The translations under genes were made by a program, and so were the position numbers. Below the pieces are notes generated by a model. That model was given only the letters and a program-made list of their open reading frames with translations, was not told the origin of the DNA and searched no databases. A stretch of 61,798 bases of DNA from Paracoccaceae bacterium (GTDB lineage Bacteria > Pseudomonadota > Alphaproteobacteria > Rhodobacterales > Rhodobacteraceae). The first letter of the stretch is position 1, and each line of letters begins with the position of its first letter. The DNA lies in the NCBI GenBank assembly GCA_947504705.1, contig CANNIA010000019.1:1-61798 (forward strand), written 5' to 3'. Positions 53,601-61,798 of the stretch are shown here, in pieces.

Positions 53601-56117
53601 ACGGCATTGGTGACGGTGCTGTCGAACCGGCTGGTGTCGATGCAGGCGGTCGAGGTCAAGGAAGGCGAGAACCTGATCACACTGCCGGTGACCGATGAAT
53701 GGGGTGCTGGTGTCTATGTCACGGTCTCGGTCCTGCGGCCGATGGATGTGGCGGCGGGCCGCAATCCGGCGCGGGCTTTGGGTCTGACCCATGCCAGCAT
53801 CGACCCCGGTGTGAAGGCGCTGACGACCACGGTCGAGATGGCCGCCGAGGCCGCCCCGCGTGGGCCGCTGGACGTGGCCGTCAAGGTTGAGGGCGTGGCG
53901 GAAGGTGAAACTGCCTATGTCACGATTGCCGCTGTCGATGTGGGCATCCTGAACCTGACGGGGTTCGAGGCCCCCGATCCGCAAGACTTTTACTTCGGCC
54001 AGCGGCGTCTGGGTGTCGGCATCCGCGACATCTATGGCCGCCTGATCGAGGGGCTGAACGGCGAGATGGGCGAAGTGCGATCCGGCGGTGACGCTGGCGC
54101 GCAGGCGCGGCTGAATGCGCCGCCCCCGACGGAAGAACTGGTCGCCTATTTCAGTGGGCCGGTGACGGTGGGGGCCGATGGCTATGCCCGCGCGACCTTC
54201 GATTTGCCCAGCTTCAACGGCACGGTGAAGATCATGGCCGTCGCCTGGTCGAAAACTGGGGTTGGTCAGGCCAACGCGGATGTTCTGGTGCGCGATCCGG
54301 TGGTGGTCACGGCAAGCGTGCCGCGCTTCCTGTCGCCGGGCGATACGTCGCGCGTGCTGCTTGAGATCGTCCATGCCACCGGGCCCTCGGGCAAGATGGG
54401 CCTTGCGGTGACCGCCGATGGCCTGACCTTGGGCGAGGTTCCGGCAAGCTTTGATCTGGGCGATCTGTCCAAGACCAGCTTTGAAATACCGGTGACGGCG
54501 GATGCCGTGGGGCTGCATACCATCGAGATCAGCCTGACCACGCCGGACGGCAAGGTGCTGAAAAAAACCCTGACGGTGCCGGTACAAATCAACGACCCCG
54601 AGGTCGCCAGGACCTCTCGGGTTGAGCTGAAAAAGGGGCAGACCTTCACCTTCGACGGCGCTGTCTTTGCCGATCTGGTGGAGGGCTCGGGCAAGGCTAC
54701 GCTGGCCGCTGGCCCGCTGGCACGGCTGAACGCGCCGGGGCTTTTGGCCGCACTTGACCTTTATCCCTATGGCTGCACCGAACAGATGACCAGCCGCGCG
54801 CTGCCGTTGATCTATTTCGACGATGTCGCCAAGGTCATGGGCCTGAAGGGTGCTGAGGATATCCAGAAGCGCATCGACGATGCCATTGTCGAGATTCTGG
54901 CCAACCAGTCCTCGACCGGCAGCTTCGGGCTTTGGGGTCCGGCGGAAGGCGATTTCTGGCTGGACGCCTATGTAACCGACTTCCTGAGCCGGGCCAAGGC
55001 ACAGGGGTATGACGTGCCAGAACTGGCGCTGCGCAACGCTTTGGCCAACTTGCGCAATCAGGTGAACTATGCGCCTGACTTCACCTCGGACATCAATGGC
55101 GGGGGCGAGGCGCTGGCCTATGCGCTGATGGTCCTTGCGCGGGAGGGTGCTGCTGCTATCGGGGATTTGCGCTATTATGCCGATGTGAAGGGTGACGATT
55201 TCTCGACCCCCATCGCGCAGGCGCAGCTGGGTGCGGCCTTGGCAAGCTATGGCGACCAGACGCGCGCCGATGCGATGTTCAGGAAGGCCACTGCCAAGGT
55301 CGAGGCCGAGGCAGGCACCGACACAGCGCAAGTCTGGCGCGCCGACTATGGCACCCAGTACCGCGATGCGGCGGCCGTTCTGGCACTGGCGGTCGAGGCG
55401 GGGTCGAACGCGGTGGACCGCGAGGCCCTGACCAACCGGATCGCGACGCAAGGCGGGAACCTGTCGACACAAGAGGCGACCTGGGCGCTGCTGGCGGCCA
55501 ATGCCCTGATCGACGGGGCCGAGACCAGCGGCATCCTAATCGACGGCAAGCCTGCCGACGGCCCGCTGGTGCGGGTGATGGATGCCGGGTCCGTATCGCC
55601 AGTGACGATCACGAACGAGGGGGCGGATACCACCGTCACGATCACGACCTATGGGGTTCCGGCCCAAGCAGAACCGGCGGGCGGCAATGGCTATGCGATC
55701 AAGCGCAGCTATTACACCATGGCGGGCGAGGAAGTGTCGGCGGGTCAGGTTCAGGCCGGCACGCGGCTGGTCGTGATGCTGGAAGTCACGCCGTTCGGCT
55801 ATAGCGAAGGGCGGCTGATGGTGTCGGACCCGCTGCCTGCGGGCTTTGAGATCGACAACCCGAACTTGATGTCGGCAGGGTCGACCTCGGAACTTGACTG
55901 GCTGGATGCGCTGATCGAGGTGCAGCATTCCGAATTCCGGCAGGACAGGTTCCTGACGGCGGTCGACTGGTTCTCGGACCAGCCGTTCCGGCTGGCATAT
56001 GTGGTTCGCGCGGTTAGCCCAGGCACGTTCCACCACCCGGCGGCTTCAGTCGAGGACATGTATCGCCCCGACTACCGGGCCAGAAGCGAGACCGGGACGA
56101 TCACCATCACGCCCTGA
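50664..56117 (+). CDS. Alpha-2-macroglobulin family protein with N-terminal PAN-like domain
   Basis: A 1817-residue periplasmic protease trap. Signal peptide MRWFLQAAVGAVFFSGIGIASA without lipobox. Residues 25-100 form a PAN/Apple-like domain with CERACATNDRCTAY and GSCFVKNN cysteines. MG domains follow, including the bait region. The thioester motif GCTEQ is at residues 1370-1374, followed by the helical TED domain and a C-terminal receptor-like domain. It is 91 bp upstream of pbpC, the standard partner. Together they guard the envelope: the trap binds proteases and PbpC repairs peptidoglycan. RBS GGGAGG before the ATG at 50664. Confidence 0.94.
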   Translation: MRWFLQAAVGAVFFSGIGIASAQDLIPERRFVVTQDQDLPGGDVSSIFDTTIEACERACATNDRCTAYVFNTSNGSCFVKNNPGEGEFFAGAYSAYVVEGDKAVREAAKDRRAELTFLADWDIQTAFDQAVGLGRQHTTGPWTADEHLQAALDAENSGDWGNAAAFTGAALNLTDDAGTWSDFARRQFEAGKVSSDNQYYFFAQALSSSINAYLRADAPALRHTILVQMAEVLEANGRGPDMVQALRLAQSLQDRTDTAALLDDAIGKYGFRISETLVQSDLAQPRICATFSEDLVESGVDYSTYVELTEPGMVVENGGWRQLCVAGLEHGKRYTVTFREGLPAADGQTMAKSVEITQYIRDRAPGVKFPGRGYVLPKTEGAALPVETVNTEKLDLVLYRVTDRNLLRSIQDYYFGTPIPTYSEYYFTDGVGEEFWSGTAKVGQEVNKDVTSRLPMDEALNGLPAGIYALKASVPGQDPYTYAPAWQWFVISDLGITTMSGVDGLHVFVRSLGTAAAKAGVTVELLNRSNAVLGTATTDDQGYARFDAGLTRGMGGSAPAMVIVRDGADDISFLSLTDPEFDLSDRGVEGREAAPPIDVFLTTDRGAYRAGETVYVTALSRDAEQAAVEGLPLTAILSRPDGVEYSRQLVNDQGGGGHVFSLPIAGTAPRGVWRLEMYADLDAPALAAKTFLVEDFLPERIDFDLSMGDAPLSLGLDTAPDLTVAAKYLFGAPGAGLAIEGEVLLTAADGLKDYPGYVFGRDDQPFDAQMSSLDAGETDEAGNAVLPVYLPVVEEPYRPLEAKVTVRVSEGSGRPVERSMTKALTPAVPMIGVKPLFDGVAPEGGEARFEVIAIDGGEKPVGMEVTWKLVRVQYDYQWYQSYGSWSWEPVVSSAPVAEGEATLGVDPVEIAAAVDWGDYKLIVQQKSDGKAVTSTEFYAGWYAPADTSATPDTLELSLDKPAYKPGDTATLRIVPRAAGTALVTVLSNRLVSMQAVEVKEGENLITLPVTDEWGAGVYVTVSVLRPMDVAAGRNPARALGLTHASIDPGVKALTTTVEMAAEAAPRGPLDVAVKVEGVAEGETAYVTIAAVDVGILNLTGFEAPDPQDFYFGQRRLGVGIRDIYGRLIEGLNGEMGEVRSGGDAGAQARLNAPPPTEELVAYFSGPVTVGADGYARATFDLPSFNGTVKIMAVAWSKTGVGQANADVLVRDPVVVTASVPRFLSPGDTSRVLLEIVHATGPSGKMGLAVTADGLTLGEVPASFDLGDLSKTSFEIPVTADAVGLHTIEISLTTPDGKVLKKTLTVPVQINDPEVARTSRVELKKGQTFTFDGAVFADLVEGSGKATLAAGPLARLNAPGLLAALDLYPYGCTEQMTSRALPLIYFDDVAKVMGLKGAEDIQKRIDDAIVEILANQSSTGSFGLWGPAEGDFWLDAYVTDFLSRAKAQGYDVPELALRNALANLRNQVNYAPDFTSDINGGGEALAYALMVLAREGAAAIGDLRYYADVKGDDFSTPIAQAQLGAALASYGDQTRADAMFRKATAKVEAEAGTDTAQVWRADYGTQYRDAAAVLALAVEAGSNAVDREALTNRIATQGGNLSTQEATWALLAANALIDGAETSGILIDGKPADGPLVRVMDAGSVSPVTITNEGADTTVTITTYGVPAQAEPAGGNGYAIKRSYYTMAGEEVSAGQVQAGTRLVVMLEVTPFGYSEGRLMVSDPLPAGFEIDNPNLMSAGSTSELDWLDALIEVQHSEFRQDRFLTAVDWFSDQPFRLAYVVRAVSPGTFHHPAASVEDMYRPDYRARSETGTITITP

Positions 56118-56208
56118 CCGGGCCTGATGTTTACAGAAGACGGCACCTTCCTTTCGGAGAGGGTGCCAGTCGCCAAACCCAAGTGGTGGATCAGGACTGA
56201 ACGCTAGC

Positions 56209-58245
56209 ATGCGCGCGCGCTGGATCATCCTTCTGGCCATGGTTCTGTGGCTTGGCGGCTATGGCCGCGACCGGTTTGACGCCTGGATCGACGCCACGGT
56301 TATACCGCCCCTTGCACTGGAAATGTCGGTCGAGGTGCTGGACCGCGACGGCGATCTGCTGCGCGCCTATACCGTCGCCGATGGCCGCTGGCGGCTGGCC
56401 CTGCCGCCTGACAAGGTCGATCCCCTGTATGTCAAAATGCTGCTGGCCTATGAGGACAAGCGTTTTTGGGACCATGCCGGGGTCGACCCCCGGTCGATGC
56501 TGCGGGCCGTGTTGCAGGCGGTCTGGAATGGGCGGGTCGTGTCGGGTGGGTCCACCCTGACAATGCAGGTGGCGCGGCTTTTGGAGGAAGGTACTACTGG
56601 CGAAATCGGCGGCAAGCTGCGGCAGATGCGGGTGGCGCTGGCGCTGGAGCGGCGGTTGTCGAAGGACCAGATCCTGCAGCTTTATCTGCATTTGGCTCCC
56701 TTTGGCGGCAACCTTGAAGGCGTCCGCGCCGCCTCGATTTCCTATTTCGGCAAGGAACCTTACCGGCTGACGCCCGCAGAAGCGGCCCTTCTGGTCGCCA
56801 TTCCCCAAAGCCCGGAAACCCGCCGCCCCGACCGGGCTGCCGACCGAGCCGAAGCGGCACGCAACCGGGTGCTGGCCCAGGCCGTGGCCGAAGGGGTGAT
56901 CGATGCTGATGAGGCTGAAGCAGCCAAGCGCGAAGAGGTGCCGGGGCTACGCAAGCCCTTCCCGACCCTTGCCCCGCATCTGGCCGACCGGGCCCGGGCC
57001 GATGACCCTACCCTGCTCAGCCAGAACCTAACCATCGACGGCGCGCTGCAAAAGCAGCTTGAGGCGCTGGCATTGGAGGCCGTGCAAGGCCGGGGCGAGC
57101 AGTTACAGGTGGCGATCCTGGTGGCCGATCATACCTCGGGTGAAATCCTCGCCAGTGTGGGATCGGCGGGCTATCAGGCTGACCTGCGGCAGGGATTTGT
57201 CGATATGACGGAAGCCCTGCGGTCGCCGGGATCAACGCTGAAACCCTTGGTCTATGCGCTGGCCTTTGACGAGGGGTTGGCCCATCCCGAGACGATGATC
57301 GACGACAAGCCGATGAGTTTCGGCACTTATGCGCCACAGAATTTCGACCGCCTTTATCGCGGCACGATCCGGCTGCGGGAAGCGTTGCAACTGTCGCTGA
57401 ACATCCCGGTGGTGCAACTGACCGAGGCGCTGGGGCCAGCAAAGCTGGTGTCGGCGATGAAAAAATCGGGCATGAAGCCAGTCTTTCCCGGCAATCAACC
57501 CGGGCTGGCCATTGCGCTGGGTGGCGTGGGTGTCACGCTGACCGACATGGTCCAGCTTTACGCAGCCATCGCGCGCGGCGGTGTCGTGCGGCCCCTGAAC
57601 TACCGGATGGGGGATAAGGGGGCCGGGGGCCAGCGGCTGATCTCGGAAGTCGCCGCCTGGGAGGTGGGGGATATTCTGGCGGGTCTTGCCCCGCCCCCCG
57701 GCGCGCCGTCGAACCGACTGGCCTACAAGACCGGCACCTCATATGGCCACCGCGATGCCTGGGCGATCGGGTTTGATGGGAAACATGTGATCGGGGTCTG
57801 GATGGGACGGGCAGATGGAACGCCCGTGCCGGGGGCCTTTGGCGCGGATGTGGCGGCGCCGATCCTGTTTCAGGCCTTCAACCGACTGAAACCCTCGCTG
57901 GCACCCCGACCCCCTGCCCCGGCGACCACGCTTCTGGTGTCGAATGCCGAACTGCCGCAGCCCTTGCAGCGCTTCCGCTCACGCTCGGCGGCCTTTGCCG
58001 ACGCCGATGCCCCCGCGGTGACCTTTCCGCCTGACGGGGCGGAGGTTGACCTGGTGGATGCCGGGTTGAAGGTCAAGGTCGATGGCGGCACGGCCCCCTT
58101 CACCTGGCTGGCCGATGGTGTGCCGGTCGTTGTCGCATCCAGCGACCGCGAGGCGATGCTGAACCTTCCTGGCAAGGGGTTCGTCACCTTAAGCGTGATC
58201 GACGCCGAGGGCCGGTCGGACCGGATCCAGGTCTTGCTACGCTAG
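56209..58245 (+). CDS. pbpC: Penicillin-binding protein 1C
   Basis: A 678-residue bifunctional peptidoglycan synthase. One N-terminal membrane helix is followed by the GT51 glycosyltransferase (catalytic Glu82 in EDKRFWDHAGVD, GGSTLTMQ). The transpeptidase has SxxK at Ser342-Lys345 (SPGSTLKP), SLN (LSLNIP) and KTGTS at 507-511. A C-terminal BiPBP domain of about 90 residues is typical of PBP1C. It is downstream of the macroglobulin gene, probably the same operon. Confidence 0.95.
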   Translation: MRARWIILLAMVLWLGGYGRDRFDAWIDATVIPPLALEMSVEVLDRDGDLLRAYTVADGRWRLALPPDKVDPLYVKMLLAYEDKRFWDHAGVDPRSMLRAVLQAVWNGRVVSGGSTLTMQVARLLEEGTTGEIGGKLRQMRVALALERRLSKDQILQLYLHLAPFGGNLEGVRAASISYFGKEPYRLTPAEAALLVAIPQSPETRRPDRAADRAEAARNRVLAQAVAEGVIDADEAEAAKREEVPGLRKPFPTLAPHLADRARADDPTLLSQNLTIDGALQKQLEALALEAVQGRGEQLQVAILVADHTSGEILASVGSAGYQADLRQGFVDMTEALRSPGSTLKPLVYALAFDEGLAHPETMIDDKPMSFGTYAPQNFDRLYRGTIRLREALQLSLNIPVVQLTEALGPAKLVSAMKKSGMKPVFPGNQPGLAIALGGVGVTLTDMVQLYAAIARGGVVRPLNYRMGDKGAGGQRLISEVAAWEVGDILAGLAPPPGAPSNRLAYKTGTSYGHRDAWAIGFDGKHVIGVWMGRADGTPVPGAFGADVAAPILFQAFNRLKPSLAPRPPAPATTLLVSNAELPQPLQRFRSRSAAFADADAPAVTFPPDGAEVDLVDAGLKVKVDGGTAPFTWLADGVPVVVASSDREAMLNLPGKGFVTLSVIDAEGRSDRIQVLLR

Positions 58246-58277
58246 GATGCACCGCGCGTCTTGTCGCCAACCGCGGG

Positions 58278-60193
<1,916 letters not shown>

Positions 60194-60306
60194 GGTGCGC
60201 CGCTCGGCCCCGGCAGCAGCCTCGACATCCGCATTTATCAGCTCTCCGCCCTGATCGGCCGGGGTGCCGCGCGATCCGTCACACTCTTCTTCTGAAGGCA
60301 ATCCCC

Positions 60307-61341
60307 ATGTCCGATATTTCCCCACACCTGCTGCTGCCTTGCATCCTGGCGGCGCAGACCCAAAAGCACTTCACCCACAACGAAGCCCTGCGGCTGCTCG
60401 ACGCGGTAGTCCATCTGTCCGTGCTGGACCGGGATCTGACGGCACCGCCTGCAACGCCTGCCGATGGGGATCGCTACATCGTGGCTTCGGGGGCGACCGG
60501 CCTTTGGGCGGGCTGGGATCTGAACGTGACGACTTGGGTCGATGGCGTCTGGATGCGCTTGGTGCAGCGCCCCGGCTGGCTGGCTTGGATCGCGGACGAG
60601 GCCAGCGTCGCAGTATGGACCGGGCCGATTTGGAAGCTGGTCGGCGTGCCACAGGACGTGTCGGACGCGATCTTCAGCCTCGTGAATGACGCTGATCCGA
60701 CCAAGCGTGAACTGTTTTCATTGTCGGGGATCAGCGCGGCCACGACCCGGACCTTCACGCTACCCAACACCTCCAGCGAGTTGGCCATCCTCGCCGGAAC
60801 GCAGACGTTCACGGGCAACAAGACCTTTTCCGGCACGGTGACCGCATCTGCAGCGACGGCCACTATCGGCACATCCGCCGCAACCTCGACCTATGGGATG
60901 GGGACCGGGACCACGACCACGGGCGTCACCAAGACCGTGAACCTTGGCACCGGCGGTGCATCCGGATCGAACTCGGTGGTCAACATCGGCTCCGCCACGT
61001 CGGGAGCGGATGGCACCACGGTGGTGAACACGCCAACCGCGACCTCCGCCAATGCGGTTACAACGCTTGGGATGCCACAGGCCAATCTGACCGCCCAACT
61101 GCTTGGTCTTGGCGGTGTCACCGCAGATTCCACCAGCCGGCTGTCGTTAAACGCCTCGGCGGTGCTTCTGAACAACGCAGCCGCTGGGAACGAGGTGACA
61201 GTCAACAAGGCCGCAGCCGCCAATGACGCCGCCTTTGCCTTCAAGACCGGGTTCTCGGCCCGCGCGCTGATCGGCTTGCTGGGGACGACGATTTCAGCTT
61301 CAAGGTCAGCCCGGATGGCTCAACCTGGAACACTGGCCTGA
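60307..61341 (+). CDS. DUF2793 domain tail protein, 3' end frameshifted
   Basis: A 344-codon frame starting [20 protein letters not shown]. The DUF2793 head ([20 protein letters not shown] ... [17 protein letters not shown]) covers residues 1-120. A long Thr/Ala/Gly-rich repetitive shaft ([18 protein letters not shown]...) follows, like a tail or adhesin stalk. At 61280 one G appears lost: the other frame reads [20 protein letters not shown], the expected continuation, before IS3 sequence begins near 61358. So the gene is frameshifted and truncated. AAGGCA stands 6 nt before the ATG. Confidence 0.72.
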   Translation: MSDISPHLLLPCILAAQTQKHFTHNEALRLLDAVVHLSVLDRDLTAPPATPADGDRYIVASGATGLWAGWDLNVTTWVDGVWMRLVQRPGWLAWIADEASVAVWTGPIWKLVGVPQDVSDAIFSLVNDADPTKRELFSLSGISAATTRTFTLPNTSSELAILAGTQTFTGNKTFSGTVTASAATATIGTSAATSTYGMGTGTTTTGVTKTVNLGTGGASGSNSVVNIGSATSGADGTTVVNTPTATSANAVTTLGMPQANLTAQLLGLGGVTADSTSRLSLNASAVLLNNAAAGNEVTVNKAAAANDAAFAFKTGFSARALIGLLGTTISASRSARMAQPGTLA

Positions 61342-61357
61342 CCTTGGATCGGGCCAC

Positions 61358-61798
61358 CGGATGCCCGGCTTGCTGCGCCATTCCATGATCCTGTCCAGGC
61401 TGCGGATCACGCGCTTGGCGGGCAGCGAAAAGTCGACCTCGATCCCCAGCCCTTCGCGGTTGAAGTCGTCGAGCGCGTTCAGCAGCCGGAACGCCCGTCC
61501 ATCACCCGGCCGGTCGGCCATGAAGTCCCCTTACGGCGTTTGAAGACGAACGCCTACCGGGCAACGCATCGACCAGGTCATGTTGGGTGCCTCAGGCACC
61601 GCCAGCGCATCGAGTTTGTCCCGTTTCAGCCGCTTACGCGGTTTGATCGGCAGGTTCAGCACCAACTCGCAGTAAATCCGGTAGACCCGCTTGTGGTTCC
61701 ATCTGTGCCCTTTGACGTTGCGCAGACGCAAAAAGCATAGCCCGAACCCCCAGGTCTTCCGCGCATCCGTCAGCCCGACCAACAGACCGGCGATCCGC
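61358..61798 (-). pseudogene. IS3-family orfB (rve integrase) fragment, runs off window edge
   Basis: On the minus strand from the window end: TDARKTWGFGLCFLRLRNVK, NHKRVYRIYCELVLNL, then VPEAPNMTWSM and, after an extra 39 nt, [40 protein letters not shown] and [11 protein letters not shown]. This is the N-terminal and first catalytic part (TWSMDF holds the first Asp of DDE) of an IS3 orfB. The end is lost at the junction with DUF2793. The 39-nt insertion (about 61517-61555) contains a stop. Confidence 0.8.

Noticed and set aside
52980-55472. Long minus-strand frame (830 codons) opposite the macroglobulin gene
   Set aside because: Same effect of high GC in the third codon position; Arg/His/Gln-rich translation without any domain.

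Overview
The window is high-GC chromosomal DNA from an alphaproteobacterium, most likely Rhodobacterales (Rhodobacter/Paracoccaceae-like). The grounds are the obgE-proB-proA order, a ChpT phosphotransferase, an olsB-olsA ornithine-lipid pair, a c-556-type cytochrome, two SOS boxes of the alphaproteobacterial GTTC-N7-GTTC type, and a decayed tail gene of the gene-transfer-agent kind followed by a DUF2793 gene.

Layout. 1-2.1 kb: 5' part of recA with its SOS box, a sulfotransferase-like gene and a SYLF lipoprotein gene. 2.2-6.2 kb: an accessory block with an RTX-type protein split by a frameshift in a run of 8 G, small secreted or unknown proteins, one gene with an in-frame stop, and an inositol-dehydrogenase remnant. 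6.2-16.6 kb: core genes (trmJ, a thiE-like gene, olsBA, DUF3553, chpT, obgE-proB-proA, GNAT, rplU-rpmA, DUF2059). 16.8-22.7 kb: tRNA-Ser(CGA) followed by a 5.8 kb integrative element with its own tyrosine integrase, AlpA-like regulator, winged-helix protein, a coupled 30-residue ORF, a prim-pol and a secreted cargo protein. It is bounded by a 14-bp repeat of the tRNA 3' end. 22.9-23.8 kb: debris of a second integrase and an IS3 element downstream of tRNA-Met. 23.9-47.8 kb: metabolic and housekeeping genes (hydantoinase A, rpoN, SOS-linked imuB, cytochrome c, glutathione-dependent formaldehyde dehydrogenase with three small SecD-P1-like secreted proteins, a NYN-LOTUS protein, LysR, RidA, LLM oxidoreductase, trhO, pncA-pncB, arfB, queuosine-precursor transporter family, mepA, MFS, yggT, recQ). 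48-58.2 kb: a hybrid histidine kinase interrupted by an amber codon, a giant alpha-2-macroglobulin and pbpC. 58.3-61.8 kb: phage/GTA tail remnants bracketed by broken IS3 transposases.

Functional links. recA and imuB carry the same SOS operator and probably respond together to DNA damage. The alpha-2-macroglobulin and PbpC form the usual periplasmic defence and wall-repair pair. PncA and PncB make consecutive steps of NAD salvage. ProB and ProA do the first two steps of proline synthesis.

The parts that best reward a second look are the tRNA-Ser element with putative integrase arm sites (ACCCCACA) at both ends, an 18-codon ORF at 41.6 kb with a Shine-Dalgarno sequence fully complementary to the 16S tail and its own terminator, three stacked palindromes between proB and proA, and an acceptor-stem mismatch in tRNA-Met that may be a scar of integration. 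Several genes carry single-base lesions; whether these are real or assembly errors cannot be decided from this sequence alone.
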